A program made the translations under genes and the position numbers. From CAZLMG01 sp964560765 (lineage in GTDB: Bacteria > Bdellovibrionota_B > Oligoflexia > Oligoflexales > CAZLMG01), in NCBI GenBank assembly GCA_964560765.1, contig CAZLMG010000006.1, positions 1 through 64,000 on the forward strand: a stretch of DNA of 64,000 nucleotides, written 5' to 3'. Positions 50,263 through 59,226 of the stretch are shown here, one piece after another (within the stretch, counting starts at the first letter, position 1; every line of letters starts with the position of its first letter). The notes under the pieces were generated by a model, which saw only the letters and a program-made list of their open reading frames with translations, ran no database searches and had not been told where the DNA came from.

Positions 50263-51288
50263 ATGCATTGGTTACGACTCCAAATTGCGGAATTCATCCT
50301 CGCTGGCATCCTCTTGCCAGTAGGGATGGGTTGCGGCGTCGAGGAGGCCGTAACCGCGGAGGAGCAGCCGCAGGCCGTGACGGCACCTCGATCGATAGTA
50401 GATGCTAGCGATCCAGAAGCATGGGGTGTAGAGGGCGAGGAAAACGCGAGTTTTGCTCTATTGGGTGCCAGCAAGTACAACATTCGAGTGGATGGCTGTG
50501 CCAGTGGCTATAGCACGACGATGACCGAGCGCACCGCCAGTGCAGGTCTTTATTCCGGCGATTATGATTGCAAGGCTCGATTGCTCGATTTTACGATTCA
50601 GGGTAAGTTGTACACGCCCGATCCTGGCATGAGCTTCGTAAACTATCAGGCGGGTGAAGTGGCGCGCTACATCAATGGCAGCCTTTTTCGCTACGTCAAG
50701 ATCTTCGGACAGTTGAATTCGCCTCTCCTTGCAACCGACAAGATCGATTATCGCTTTGTACCCATGGCCGAGGGAGTGGGAGGGACGCTGCTGCAGCTCA
50801 CCGTAGGAACGAGCGCCGCCGTCGCCGTTGGCGCCAGTTCTGCGCCGAGCTACAAGATACATACGAACCACATTGCGGCCGTCGATCCCGGCACCAATTC
50901 GTTTCGCTTTGTCATCGAGATGGATTGTACGGTTCGTCTACGCAACACCACGAATCTCAACAACGTTGACTGTGGTGGAGCGAAGATCAGCACCACCAGC
51001 TACGTTCTGGTCAAAGACACGTTCGGCGGGGTTCCCTGCACGACGGCAAATACAGCCCCCTGCGCCGCTCTGTTCGATGGCTCTGAGTACACGGTCAATA
51101 TGACCATGGAATACTTCGCCAGGGGCGTGAGCGGTACCAAAAATGGCGGATTTACGACGCGCAAAGGCGCAACTGCACTGTTAGGACCTGCGGATATCGC
51201 GACAAATCCCAACATGCTATTAGTGCTGCGCAACGGCACCTCGTACCAGTATTTTAACCTCGACCTACAGACCGTAACGCAGCTTTGA
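50263..51288 (+). CDS. Lipoprotein, paralogue B of a tandem pair
   Basis: 341 residues; AGGA lies eight bases before ATG. Lipobox GMGC. It shares with the previous gene YNIRVDGCASGYSTTMTERTA, APSYKI, TSYVLVKDTFGG, KNGGFTT, TNPNMLLVL and YQYFNLDLQT. It adds two further Cys pairs (DYDCKARL, DTFGGVPCTTANTAPC). The N-terminal linker differs (EEAVTAEEQPQAVTAP), which suggests the linker is free to vary while the C-terminal domain is conserved. Role unknown. Confidence 0.8.
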   Translation: MHWLRLQIAEFILAGILLPVGMGCGVEEAVTAEEQPQAVTAPRSIVDASDPEAWGVEGEENASFALLGASKYNIRVDGCASGYSTTMTERTASAGLYSGDYDCKARLLDFTIQGKLYTPDPGMSFVNYQAGEVARYINGSLFRYVKIFGQLNSPLLATDKIDYRFVPMAEGVGGTLLQLTVGTSAAVAVGASSAPSYKIHTNHIAAVDPGTNSFRFVIEMDCTVRLRNTTNLNNVDCGGAKISTTSYVLVKDTFGGVPCTTANTAPCAALFDGSEYTVNMTMEYFARGVSGTKNGGFTTRKGATALLGPADIATNPNMLLVLRNGTSYQYFNLDLQTVTQL

Positions 51289-51293
51289 GGTCG

Positions 51294-53015
51294 CTAGTTC
51301 TGCCAGAGTTGCCGCCCCAACCAATCGGCGAAGGATACCGTGCGCGGCTCGGAATAATTTACTGAAACCGGAACGCCGGTGATGCTGCGCGATGCGGCTT
51401 CTGGGGAATTGGGTAAATTCGCCCCAGGTCCGAAGATATAGACTTGTCGGGTGGGGGCAGAGCCTGCTGGCACAGCACTGGGATCAAGCATAAGCTGACG
51501 TGCTATGGGCTCCGTCGAGGTGGCACGATTGCGGAAGACGGTTCCTACAACCAGCTCTAAATTGGCTGGTTTGCTCGGATTAGCGCCGACGAGAGCCTGC
51601 ACGGTAGCTTCGCTATCATGTCCAGTCGCTAGGATGACGATATCGGCCTCATGTTGGCGCAGAACATTCATGTCCGCATCCGCAGATGAAACCCTATATC
51701 GGCTAATTCCGGCGGGTGTGATACGCGTCCCCCTGCCGCCTATCATCCGCAAATTCCCGCTGTCAATGGCCTCGCCGATGCCGAAATCTACATAGCGGCG
51801 CACAATAGATTCTTGAAATTGTGGCGTGCCGACCTTGGGGCGGACACTCGCGGCGAATTGTTGACTGGATGTTGCAGGGTTTCCAATCAAGGTAACTGAG
51901 GCAGCTGTCTTCGGCATAGGCCTGCCATCAGCTGTGACCATGGACCCTAGAAATTGTTCTGCTGAGATGAATCCGCTATGGCCGCCGCCGATTATGAGGA
52001 TGTGTTTACCGGCGACGGAAAGACCAGGTTGAATGTTGGATTGCTGACCTTCGTAAGCCAAGATCCGCATGGCGTCTGGATACCAATAAATGCCATTTTC
52101 GAGCTTGGCCCGGTTGGCGTTGCTGCGCATTTCCCTTTCTGCCAGCTGTTGGGAGCTGGGATCAAGAGAGGTTATATTCGGGATGCCGAGTCCAGTGGCG
52201 GCAGCGATGACCTTGAAGTTCTTGACACCCAAATTCCGATCGTTGACTCGCAATGACACCGATTCGCCGGATGTTTCCCCGGGGCGCAATTGGCTGGCAG
52301 CGACATTCAAGGCGATAGGGGCGCCGGAGGCCAGCAAATCAATCATTGGCGGAAGTGCGAAATCATCGGCCTCGACGGTGCCCTCGCGAGCCGCAAAGTC
52401 ATTCAGTTCCACGAGGCCGCCGGTCAGTGGATTGGTGGATTGTCCATTGGGTAGTTCCGGCGAATTCACGCGAAAGTTCTGCCCATAAAACGCTGAGACA
52501 GCCACGGGAGCTTGATCGACGATTAGAATACGCTGCATGGCTTGCGGAGTTGGAGCCATGGCGCTCAAGATGCTGGCAAGTACGGCACTGTGGTAGCCGG
52601 CGCCGACGATGATTGCATCAAATTCACTTTCGCTGGTGTTGTGTCGCTGGATACGGGCGACCACTTCCTTGCTGCGAAGTTGCAATTCATTCTGAATCCA
52701 AGTCCCGAGTGCGCGGCGAACATCTCGGCCCTTGCGGACGATCGTGAGCAAGGCGTCGCGATCGCGTGCCGCGAAGACTTGTCGCAACAATGCGGTCGTC
52801 GCCGGATCGCTTTCGATCTCGCGGGCACCAATCGGCTGCACCGCAACGGCCAGTGCGTTGCAACTAGGGCCATTGGCTAGGGCGATGCCACTTGGGCCCA
52901 ATTGGGGTGGTTGGAAAGTGCCAAGAAAAAATGCAGTCGCCAGAAGCAACGCGACGAAACGATAAGGCAGGCGTCTTGCCATCGATAGTTTAGTGGTTAT
53001 GCTGGTAAGTCGCAT
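51294..53015 (-). CDS. Exported FAD/NAD(P)-binding protein
   Basis: 573 residues from ATG 53015 (GGGGGCACG upstream). The N-terminus is an export signal (MARRLPYRFVALLLATAFFLG), Arg-pair first but not a strict Tat motif. Residues about 145-175 hold a Rossmann FAD motif, DAIIVGAGYHSAVLASIL. About residue 360 there is a second dinucleotide motif, HILIIGGGHSGFISAEQF. DIVILATGH is the usual third block of flavoprotein monooxygenases and pyridine-nucleotide oxidoreductases. An exported two-motif flavoprotein is unusual, because folding with FAD normally happens inside. The substrate is unknown. Convergent with the lipoprotein pair. Confidence 0.82.
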   Translation of the reverse strand: MRLTSITTKLSMARRLPYRFVALLLATAFFLGTFQPPQLGPSGIALANGPSCNALAVAVQPIGAREIESDPATTALLRQVFAARDRDALLTIVRKGRDVRRALGTWIQNELQLRSKEVVARIQRHNTSESEFDAIIVGAGYHSAVLASILSAMAPTPQAMQRILIVDQAPVAVSAFYGQNFRVNSPELPNGQSTNPLTGGLVELNDFAAREGTVEADDFALPPMIDLLASGAPIALNVAASQLRPGETSGESVSLRVNDRNLGVKNFKVIAAATGLGIPNITSLDPSSQQLAEREMRSNANRAKLENGIYWYPDAMRILAYEGQQSNIQPGLSVAGKHILIIGGGHSGFISAEQFLGSMVTADGRPMPKTAASVTLIGNPATSSQQFAASVRPKVGTPQFQESIVRRYVDFGIGEAIDSGNLRMIGGRGTRITPAGISRYRVSSADADMNVLRQHEADIVILATGHDSEATVQALVGANPSKPANLELVVGTVFRNRATSTEPIARQLMLDPSAVPAGSAPTRQVYIFGPGANLPNSPEAASRSITGVPVSVNYSEPRTVSFADWLGRQLWQN

Positions 53016-53128
53016 CAACGTGCCCCCAAAGGCGAACTGGCCCACGGGCCCGTTACAGGCATGGGCAGTTAGAAAAAAACGGGAAAAGCTAAGCTAAGTC
53101 TAGCCGAAAAGTGGGGCCAACCGCCAGC

Positions 53129-53824
53129 CTAGCGGTCGATGGTAGTGACTTGTAGATTGCGAAACCGGACGGCGCTGCCGTGATCTTGCAGGCGAATGGG
53201 GCCCGGCACACCCTGGGGTGTTTTGCGAGCGGATCCGGTTGGAAGTAAAAACGGCTTGGCATTGATGACGGTTACACCATTGACAATGACGGTAACAAGG
53301 CCGGCGGCTGTCACGCGGCCATTAGTATCGACGCGTGGGGCTTGCAACTCGACGTCCAGAGTTTGCCATTGTTCTGGTGGCAAGCAGGCATTCGTGGACG
53401 GTGCGATTTGCTTATATAAAGCGCCACAGGCGCCGTCAGCATAGGTGCTGTTCTGATGCATATCGAGGATTTGAATCTCATATCGGCCGAGGATAAACAG
53501 GCCGCTATTGGCCTTGTTTTGCCCGCTCTTTTGCGGCTCATGGGGCAACCAAAATTCTAGGTGTACCCGCAGGTCTTGCTCGAACTGAGTGTGGGTCTCG
53601 ATGTCACCAGCGCCGGGATTTACTTCCACATAACCGTCGCCGATCGTCCAACCGGCGGGCCCGCCGCTGCGCATTTGCCATCCTGCCAATGCTTGTGCGC
53701 CAGTAAGTGCGTACGTGGCTTCAAAGGCAGTAGCTGGCTGAAGCTCGGTTGCAAATCCAGGGCTCGCTGCGTACAGCCAACAACCGGCCAGATAGGTGAA
53801 TTTCGCTGACGTCTTGGAAAACAT
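53129..53824 (-). CDS. Exported DUF1080 (3-keto-disaccharide hydrolase-like) protein
   Basis: 231 residues with a signal peptide ending near GFATE. The DUF1080 concanavalin-like fold is recognised by ANSGLFILGRYEIQILDMHQN, TYADGACGALYKQ, PSTNACLPPEQWQTLDVELQAPRVD, VIVNGVTVINA and the C-terminal VPGPIRLQDHGSAVRFRNLQV. Members hydrolyse or bind sugars outside the cytoplasm, and the substrate is not determinable. It lies between the exported flavoprotein and the amidohydrolase, all on the minus strand with gaps of 77-113 bases, so shared transcription is uncertain. Confidence 0.9.
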   Translation of the reverse strand: MFSKTSAKFTYLAGCWLYAASPGFATELQPATAFEATYALTGAQALAGWQMRSGGPAGWTIGDGYVEVNPGAGDIETHTQFEQDLRVHLEFWLPHEPQKSGQNKANSGLFILGRYEIQILDMHQNSTYADGACGALYKQIAPSTNACLPPEQWQTLDVELQAPRVDTNGRVTAAGLVTVIVNGVTVINAKPFLLPTGSARKTPQGVPGPIRLQDHGSAVRFRNLQVTTIDR

Positions 53825-53901
53825 AGGACCGATCCTGCCGGCACCGGAATGGTGCGGGCCGTGGGATGCTACAGATACGTCTGCAAGTCAACGGGTAAGA
53901 T

Positions 53902-55266
53902 TCAGCGCTTGTCCGAATTAGCTTGTAAGATACCGTTAACACTGGTTTTTATCGCGTCTAGCTGATCGTCTTCAGGCACCAAGGTGCTGGCCTGATTCCA
54001 GAGGACCCAGCGACCATCCACCATGACGTGCTGCACATGCCGGCTGCCAAGGGTGTAGAGCAGCCCGTTGGCGATGCTGGGCATGGGTTGGGTCGAGGCG
54101 TCCAAACGCAAAAGCACCAGGTCGGCACAGCTTCCTGGTGTTAAGGAGCCGATTCGCCCCCCCAGTCCAAGGCTAGTCGCTGCTTGTTCGCCGTACCAGC
54201 TCAGCGCCGTCTTTGTCGCTAGCGGCTGATCATGCGGCAGGTGACTGTTGGCCATCAAGGAGGCAAAGCGCACCTCTTGCAGCATATCCGCCGTGTCATT
54301 CGATGCGGCGCAATCAGTGCCGACCACAACCGGGATGCCGTGTTGCAGAAAGGCGTGTATGGGCGCTAAGCGCTCATAGAGAATCTGCGACGCGGGGCAA
54401 AAGCCAATGGTACTTCCGCTATCGGCAATCAATCCCAAATCATCCGCATCGGCTGTAACCAGGTGGACGATCAAGCTGCGTTCCGACAGGGCCCCACACT
54501 CGGCCGCCATGCGCACCGGAGTGATACCTTCACGGCTCAGGACGCGTTGGCGTTCACCGGTTGTCTGCGACAGGTGCATATGCAGGGGGAGATGTCGTTG
54601 GCGGGCAAATTCCGCCATCTCTTTCAGCCAGCCGCGCGATACCGTATCTGCCGCATGCGGCGCCACCGCCGGCGTCACCCGATTGGAAAATGGCCAAGCA
54701 TCGATGAGGTGACGTGCCCGGTCCCAAGCCTCACGACCGGGCTTGGCACCTCCTAGATCGGCTACGGTTTCGCCAATGACGCCGCGCACACCAAAACGTT
54801 CCAAGGCCTGGCCGACGCCGGCAATATAATAGTAGTGATCGACAAAGCAAGTGACGCCAGATCGCAGCCCATCAAAGATGTAGCTGTAGCTCAAGGGCTC
54901 CGTCATGTCGGGCGTTAGAGATCGCTCGGCGGGGAACATCACCGTTTCAATGATCGACTGCTCAGATCCCGCTGGCATCGGTTGATAGCCTAGTCCGCGG
55001 AAAAAACTTAAAGCACAGTGCGTATGGGCGTTAATCAGCCCGGGTATGAGCATATACCCCGAGGCGTCCAGAACGCGCGCCCGGGGAAATCGGGGCAATG
55101 TCGTCGCGCGTTCGCCAGCCGCCAGCACCTTGCCCCCTTGCAGCACAATGCAACCATCCCAGTGTTGAGTTGCGGCGTCCACCATCAGGGCGCTGGCGGT
55201 GATGGCTACGACCTCGGATGGGGCGAAGGCAAGGGGCTGAGCGGCTTGAAAGGGGGTCACTGGCAT
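53902..55266 (-). CDS. Amidohydrolase of the TRZ/ATZ/deaminase group
   Basis: About 454 residues. I take ATG 55266 (MPVTPFQ), six bases after GAGG, rather than the ATG four codons earlier. Metal-binding blocks are NAHTHCALSFFRG (H-x-H), HMHLSQTTGER (His and Glu region), and VGTDCAASND (Asp). A small beta-sandwich from both ends (GKVLAAGERAT, GSLTPGSCADLVLL, VMVDGRWVL) completes the composite fold. The closest well-known relatives are methylthioadenosine/S-adenosylhomocysteine deaminases and chlorohydrolases. The substrate cannot be fixed. Cytoplasmic. Confidence 0.9.
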   Translation of the reverse strand: MPVTPFQAAQPLAFAPSEVVAITASALMVDAATQHWDGCIVLQGGKVLAAGERATTLPRFPRARVLDASGYMLIPGLINAHTHCALSFFRGLGYQPMPAGSEQSIIETVMFPAERSLTPDMTEPLSYSYIFDGLRSGVTCFVDHYYYIAGVGQALERFGVRGVIGETVADLGGAKPGREAWDRARHLIDAWPFSNRVTPAVAPHAADTVSRGWLKEMAEFARQRHLPLHMHLSQTTGERQRVLSREGITPVRMAAECGALSERSLIVHLVTADADDLGLIADSGSTIGFCPASQILYERLAPIHAFLQHGIPVVVGTDCAASNDTADMLQEVRFASLMANSHLPHDQPLATKTALSWYGEQAATSLGLGGRIGSLTPGSCADLVLLRLDASTQPMPSIANGLLYTLGSRHVQHVMVDGRWVLWNQASTLVPEDDQLDAIKTSVNGILQANSDKR

Positions 55267-55349
55267 TAGCAGCCTCATTGGGGTAGACTATTCGGATCAA
55301 ACAATCGGGATATAGTAACAAATACAGTAGTTTTGGGAAGCGTCAGAGC

Positions 55350-56888
55350 ATGATCGGCGAAAGTGCGGCAGGACAATTTTCCGCAAGCGAGTTTCTAACC
55401 GCCGTACACGGTGCGGACGTGGCGGCGTTAGCGGTGACGCGGCACTTTGATCATGAAACCGTCATCTCGCTGGCGGAAAGGTTTCGCGACCGTTCCCACT
55501 TTTTCCTGTTGGAGTCTGCCGCTTCCGGGCCGGGCAGTATTGCTCGTTACTCGTTTCTGGGTTTTGACCCGCTTTGGTTGTTTGCCGCAGCCGATAGTGA
55601 AGTACGCTGTGGCTTTGCGGCTAGCTGGGAGGAAGCGCCGCGGCAGCATGCGGTGACGGAAGTCCTGCATGCGTTTGATCAGGCCTTTTCCCGCCTGAAA
55701 TTTGCCGGATTGGGACGAAACGAGGGAGCCCTGCGAGAACTTTCCCTGGCCCAATTGTGTGGGGCCATCGGCTATTTTTCCTATGATGTGGCGGCCGGGC
55801 TAGAGCCAAGCATTGGCGCGCCGCCACCTGCCAAATTAGCTTTGCCCCGGACATTTTTCTATATCCCTTGTTGTTTGCTGGTGGTCGATCAACTGCGTCG
55901 TAGTCTGACCGTCATTGTCACGGTCGCAAAACCACAAGGGCAGGCTGAGTGGCAGGACGGAGATTTCGCCCGCGCGCGCGCCCACTTGGTTACGATCGAG
56001 CAAGCCTTGGATCAAGCCGCGCCTGTCGCCACGCTGCGCACGAAGGCAGATCCCCTGCCATGGGATCAGGCGACGCCCAGCTTTCCAGAATCGGCATTTT
56101 ATCCAGCGGTTGAGCGTTGCTTAGAGCATATTCGTGCCGGCGATATCTTTCAGATTCAGATTGGCAATCGACTGACGATCCCGTGCGCAGCGGAACCATT
56201 TTCCGTGTTTCGCCATCTGCGCGTGCTGAATCCATCGCCATACATGTTTTACTATCGCATGGGCGAGCATCACGTTCTCGGAGCATCGCCAGAAATGATG
56301 GTGCAAGTGCAAGGACAGACAGTGACCCATCGGCCTATTGCGGGCACACGCAAGCGTACTTGGAATGAAGAAACGGATCGGCGCATGCGGCACGAGTTAG
56401 CGACATCTGAGAAAGAGCGCGCCGAACATGTGATGCTAATCGATCTGGCTCGCAATGACGTCGGTCGCATCGCGGCACCCGGTACGGTTCGCGTCGATGA
56501 ACTGATGGTCGTCGAAGAGTATAGCCACGTCTTTCACCTGGTGAGTCAAGTCAGCGGCCAATTGGCAGAAGGACAACGGGCCATCGATGCCTTGGTGGCG
56601 GGATTTCCCAATGGCACCGTCAGTGGCGCCCCCAAAATTAAGGCGATGCAGCTCATCAATGAACTGGAGCCGTGTGCCCGCGAATTCTATGCGGGCTGCT
56701 TGGGCATGTTTGATTTTTGCGGTAACCTCAAATCTACCATTTTGATTCGCACTATTCATATGGCCCACGGCATGGCATCGACGCAAGCGTCAGCAGGGAT
56801 TGTGTATGATTCGGTGCCGAAGCACGAGTGGCAAGAAACGCGTAATAAGATGGCGGCCTGCATGACCGCTATGACTCAGACTTTGTAA
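55350..56888 (+). CDS. trpE: Anthranilate synthase component I-like, chorismate-binding enzyme
   Basis: 512 residues. The N-terminal regulatory part has FLLESAASGPGSIARYSFLGFDP, the LLES ... RYSFLG pattern associated with tryptophan feedback binding. The chorismate-binding half shows EHIRAGDIFQIQIGNRL, RPIAGTRKR, ERAEHVMLIDLARNDVGR, FPNGTVSGAPKIKAM and IVYDSVPKHEW. One oddity is GMFDFCGNLKSTILIRT, where TrpE usually reads F-x-G-N-x-D-x-x-I-x-I-R-T. PabB is the main alternative. No trpG, trpD or pabA gene is in the window. GGGAAG lies ahead of ATG 55350. Confidence 0.82.
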   Translation: MIGESAAGQFSASEFLTAVHGADVAALAVTRHFDHETVISLAERFRDRSHFFLLESAASGPGSIARYSFLGFDPLWLFAAADSEVRCGFAASWEEAPRQHAVTEVLHAFDQAFSRLKFAGLGRNEGALRELSLAQLCGAIGYFSYDVAAGLEPSIGAPPPAKLALPRTFFYIPCCLLVVDQLRRSLTVIVTVAKPQGQAEWQDGDFARARAHLVTIEQALDQAAPVATLRTKADPLPWDQATPSFPESAFYPAVERCLEHIRAGDIFQIQIGNRLTIPCAAEPFSVFRHLRVLNPSPYMFYYRMGEHHVLGASPEMMVQVQGQTVTHRPIAGTRKRTWNEETDRRMRHELATSEKERAEHVMLIDLARNDVGRIAAPGTVRVDELMVVEEYSHVFHLVSQVSGQLAEGQRAIDALVAGFPNGTVSGAPKIKAMQLINELEPCAREFYAGCLGMFDFCGNLKSTILIRTIHMAHGMASTQASAGIVYDSVPKHEWQETRNKMAACMTAMTQTL

Positions 56889-56899
56889 GGGGACGAACG

Positions 56900-59221
56900 A
56901 TGTTGAAGAAGATTTTGATCGGGTTCGGTGCGTTGGTGCTTCTGTTGTTGGCAGCCATCATCATCATTCCGTTCGTTGTCGATGTGGACCAGTATCGGCC
57001 GCAGATCGTGGCCCTGGCGAATGAGCAGATCAACGGCAAACTGGCTATCGGCAAAATGAAGCTGTCCCTATGGGGGCGCGTGGAGATCAAGATCGACGGC
57101 ATCACCGTCACCGATAGCCGTGGCGATTCGCTAGTGAAAGTAGGCGAGGCCTACGCCTTGTTGCCCTTTACTTCCATCATCGCTGGCAAGCCTCAGTTGA
57201 CATTGCGCATGACCAAACCCGAGATCAACGTTATCAAGGGCAAGGATGGAAAACTGAACGTTCTTTCCTTGGTGAAAGCCTCTTCTGCCGCAGCGCCAGA
57301 AGCCACGCAGCCAGCAGCCGAGCCCGCCGGGAAGCCGCTGAAAAAGGAAGATATTCCATATGTGGCGGTCATCTTTGCTGCGGGTATCGATGTGGAATTG
57401 CGTGATGCATTTTTCAGCTATGTGGACCGCGTTACAGACTTCACGCAAGTGGCTCGTGGCTTTAACTTTTTGCTGACAGATATTTCACTCAGTCGCCCCA
57501 TGAATCTGAAAATTTGGTCTGATATCGAAACCAAGGTTGGCAAAGACCTCCATGTTAAGGGCCCACTTCGCATCGAGGGCAAAATCACTCCACATTTGAA
57601 GGAGCTGGCATTCGATTCTGTGGATGTGGCGATGATCATGTCGTTCGACGACTTAAAATTGGATGTGCCAGGCACATTTACCAAGCAGCCGGGGCAGCCC
57701 GCAAATATCAAGTTGGCTGTATCTGCCAGTACAACTCGTGTTGATCTAAAGAAGTTTGACGTGAAGTTTCTTGAAGCGACTGCCAGTGCATCAGCGACCG
57801 TAAGTAATCTGGGGGCACCACCAGAAAAGTTGGAGTTTAAGCTGGCGGCGCAAAATCCCGGCGTTGATTTGGATGTTGCGTTGAATTTGTCATCGTTTGC
57901 TGTACCGCAAGTTGATGTGGTGGTTCAGTCCAAGGGAATCGACTTTGACGTATTATTTCCACCTCCTCCTGGCGGACGTGTCAAAGAGGCTCCCAAGGCG
58001 AAGGACGGGAAGACAGGAGTACCCCCGGCAGGTGGGGCCAAGGATGGTGAGCCAGCGGCGATTGCCGAAGAGCCGGCGACCGATGTCGACGCTGCACTCG
58101 AACCACTACGCAAGAGTCCTTTCTTTCGCGGTATGGGCGCGACGATCAAGACTCGTATCGCATCCTTCAAGGGATTCCAGACAGAGGTTAAAAATATCGT
58201 CGTAGATTGTAGCTTCAAGAATCTAGTCGCCGGCTTGGACCAAATGGCGCTGGAGGTATTTGCTGGTAAATTGACCTCGTCTGCATCCGTGGATCTCAAG
58301 CCAGCTATGCCTCAATACCGCTTTCAAGCCAAGGCTGAGGGATTCAAGGCAGATGACGCGGTGGCAAGCCAATTCGAAAGTTTTCGCAATACGATCATGG
58401 GGGTCCTTTCTTTTGATGTGAAAGGCAGTGGTCAAAGTTTGAATGCGGATAAGATACTACCGAATCTGGACGTTACCGGTAATTTTGCCTTCACCGATGC
58501 AGCGTTTCAGACTGTTGATATTGGTGTGATGGTTAAAGACGGCTTAAATGGTGCCATCGGCAAGGTTGCGAAGAAAGTGCCGCAATTGGGTGGCAAGTCC
58601 ATCGCCGGTTTACCTGAGGAATCCACCCGTTATGAGTATGTGGGATCGAACTTCATGCTCAAGAATGGCGTGTTTGATGCGCCGAATTTCCAAGTACGTT
58701 CCGCCAAAGGCAAGGGCATCGATTTAGAGGGCGCCACCAAGGCAGATCTGGTCAAAGATAGATTGGAAGCGCGTTGGTTTATCATCGATCGCTACAACGT
58801 CACGCGTTTAGCTGACATCGGAATCGAAGAAAAGGGCATTGCGGTTCCGGCTCTATTTCGCAAAGGCGACGAGCCCATTAAGTTTCCGGTGGAAGTTGGC
58901 TGCAAGCTGAGCGCTCCGTGCTATAAGTACGAAGCTCTTCCAGAGTATCTCTATAAGGTCGCTTATACCAATATGGAGCGAGCCTTGAAGGGCATGCTGA
59001 ATAAGCGTTTGGATGAGGAGAAGGCCAAACTCAAAGCGCGTCTTGACGAAGAGAAAAAGAAGCTCGAAGCTGAGAAGGCCAAAAAGTTAGCTGAACTGGA
59101 AAAGAAGAAAGACGAAGCAAAAAAGAAGGCGTCAGATAAAGCGCGCAAGGAAGCCGATAAGCACCTGAAGGGCAAAGCCAATGAAAAGGGTAAAGAGCAA
59201 TTGAAGAAGTTAGGGCTATAA
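56900..59221 (+). CDS. AsmA-like protein with charged C-terminal coiled coil
   Basis: 773 residues; GGGGACGAACG precedes the ATG, 11 bases after the trpE-like gene. Residues 5-28 form an N-terminal membrane anchor (ILIGFGALVLLLLAAIIIIPFVV). VDVDQYRPQIVALANEQINGKLAIG is the usual AsmA start, and DSLVKVGEAYALLPFTSIIAGKPQL follows. The middle is a long repeating beta-structure with a Pro/Lys/Glu-rich linker (KEAPKAKDGKTGVPPAGGAK). AsmA-type proteins are thought to bridge the envelope and affect lipid transport. The last 75 residues are almost entirely Lys, Glu and Ala (DEEKAKLKARLDEEKKKLE), a strong coiled-coil tail not common in the family. Confidence 0.88.
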   Translation: MLKKILIGFGALVLLLLAAIIIIPFVVDVDQYRPQIVALANEQINGKLAIGKMKLSLWGRVEIKIDGITVTDSRGDSLVKVGEAYALLPFTSIIAGKPQLTLRMTKPEINVIKGKDGKLNVLSLVKASSAAAPEATQPAAEPAGKPLKKEDIPYVAVIFAAGIDVELRDAFFSYVDRVTDFTQVARGFNFLLTDISLSRPMNLKIWSDIETKVGKDLHVKGPLRIEGKITPHLKELAFDSVDVAMIMSFDDLKLDVPGTFTKQPGQPANIKLAVSASTTRVDLKKFDVKFLEATASASATVSNLGAPPEKLEFKLAAQNPGVDLDVALNLSSFAVPQVDVVVQSKGIDFDVLFPPPPGGRVKEAPKAKDGKTGVPPAGGAKDGEPAAIAEEPATDVDAALEPLRKSPFFRGMGATIKTRIASFKGFQTEVKNIVVDCSFKNLVAGLDQMALEVFAGKLTSSASVDLKPAMPQYRFQAKAEGFKADDAVASQFESFRNTIMGVLSFDVKGSGQSLNADKILPNLDVTGNFAFTDAAFQTVDIGVMVKDGLNGAIGKVAKKVPQLGGKSIAGLPEESTRYEYVGSNFMLKNGVFDAPNFQVRSAKGKGIDLEGATKADLVKDRLEARWFIIDRYNVTRLADIGIEEKGIAVPALFRKGDEPIKFPVEVGCKLSAPCYKYEALPEYLYKVAYTNMERALKGMLNKRLDEEKAKLKARLDEEKKKLEAEKAKKLAELEKKKDEAKKKASDKARKEADKHLKGKANEKGKEQLKKLGL

Positions 59222-59226
59222 GCCGG

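Noticed and set aside
53016..53128. T-run (seven T on the minus strand) as a Rho-independent terminator after the DUF1080 gene
   Set aside because: The bases before the T-run form only a four-base stem, too weak to support a terminator call.
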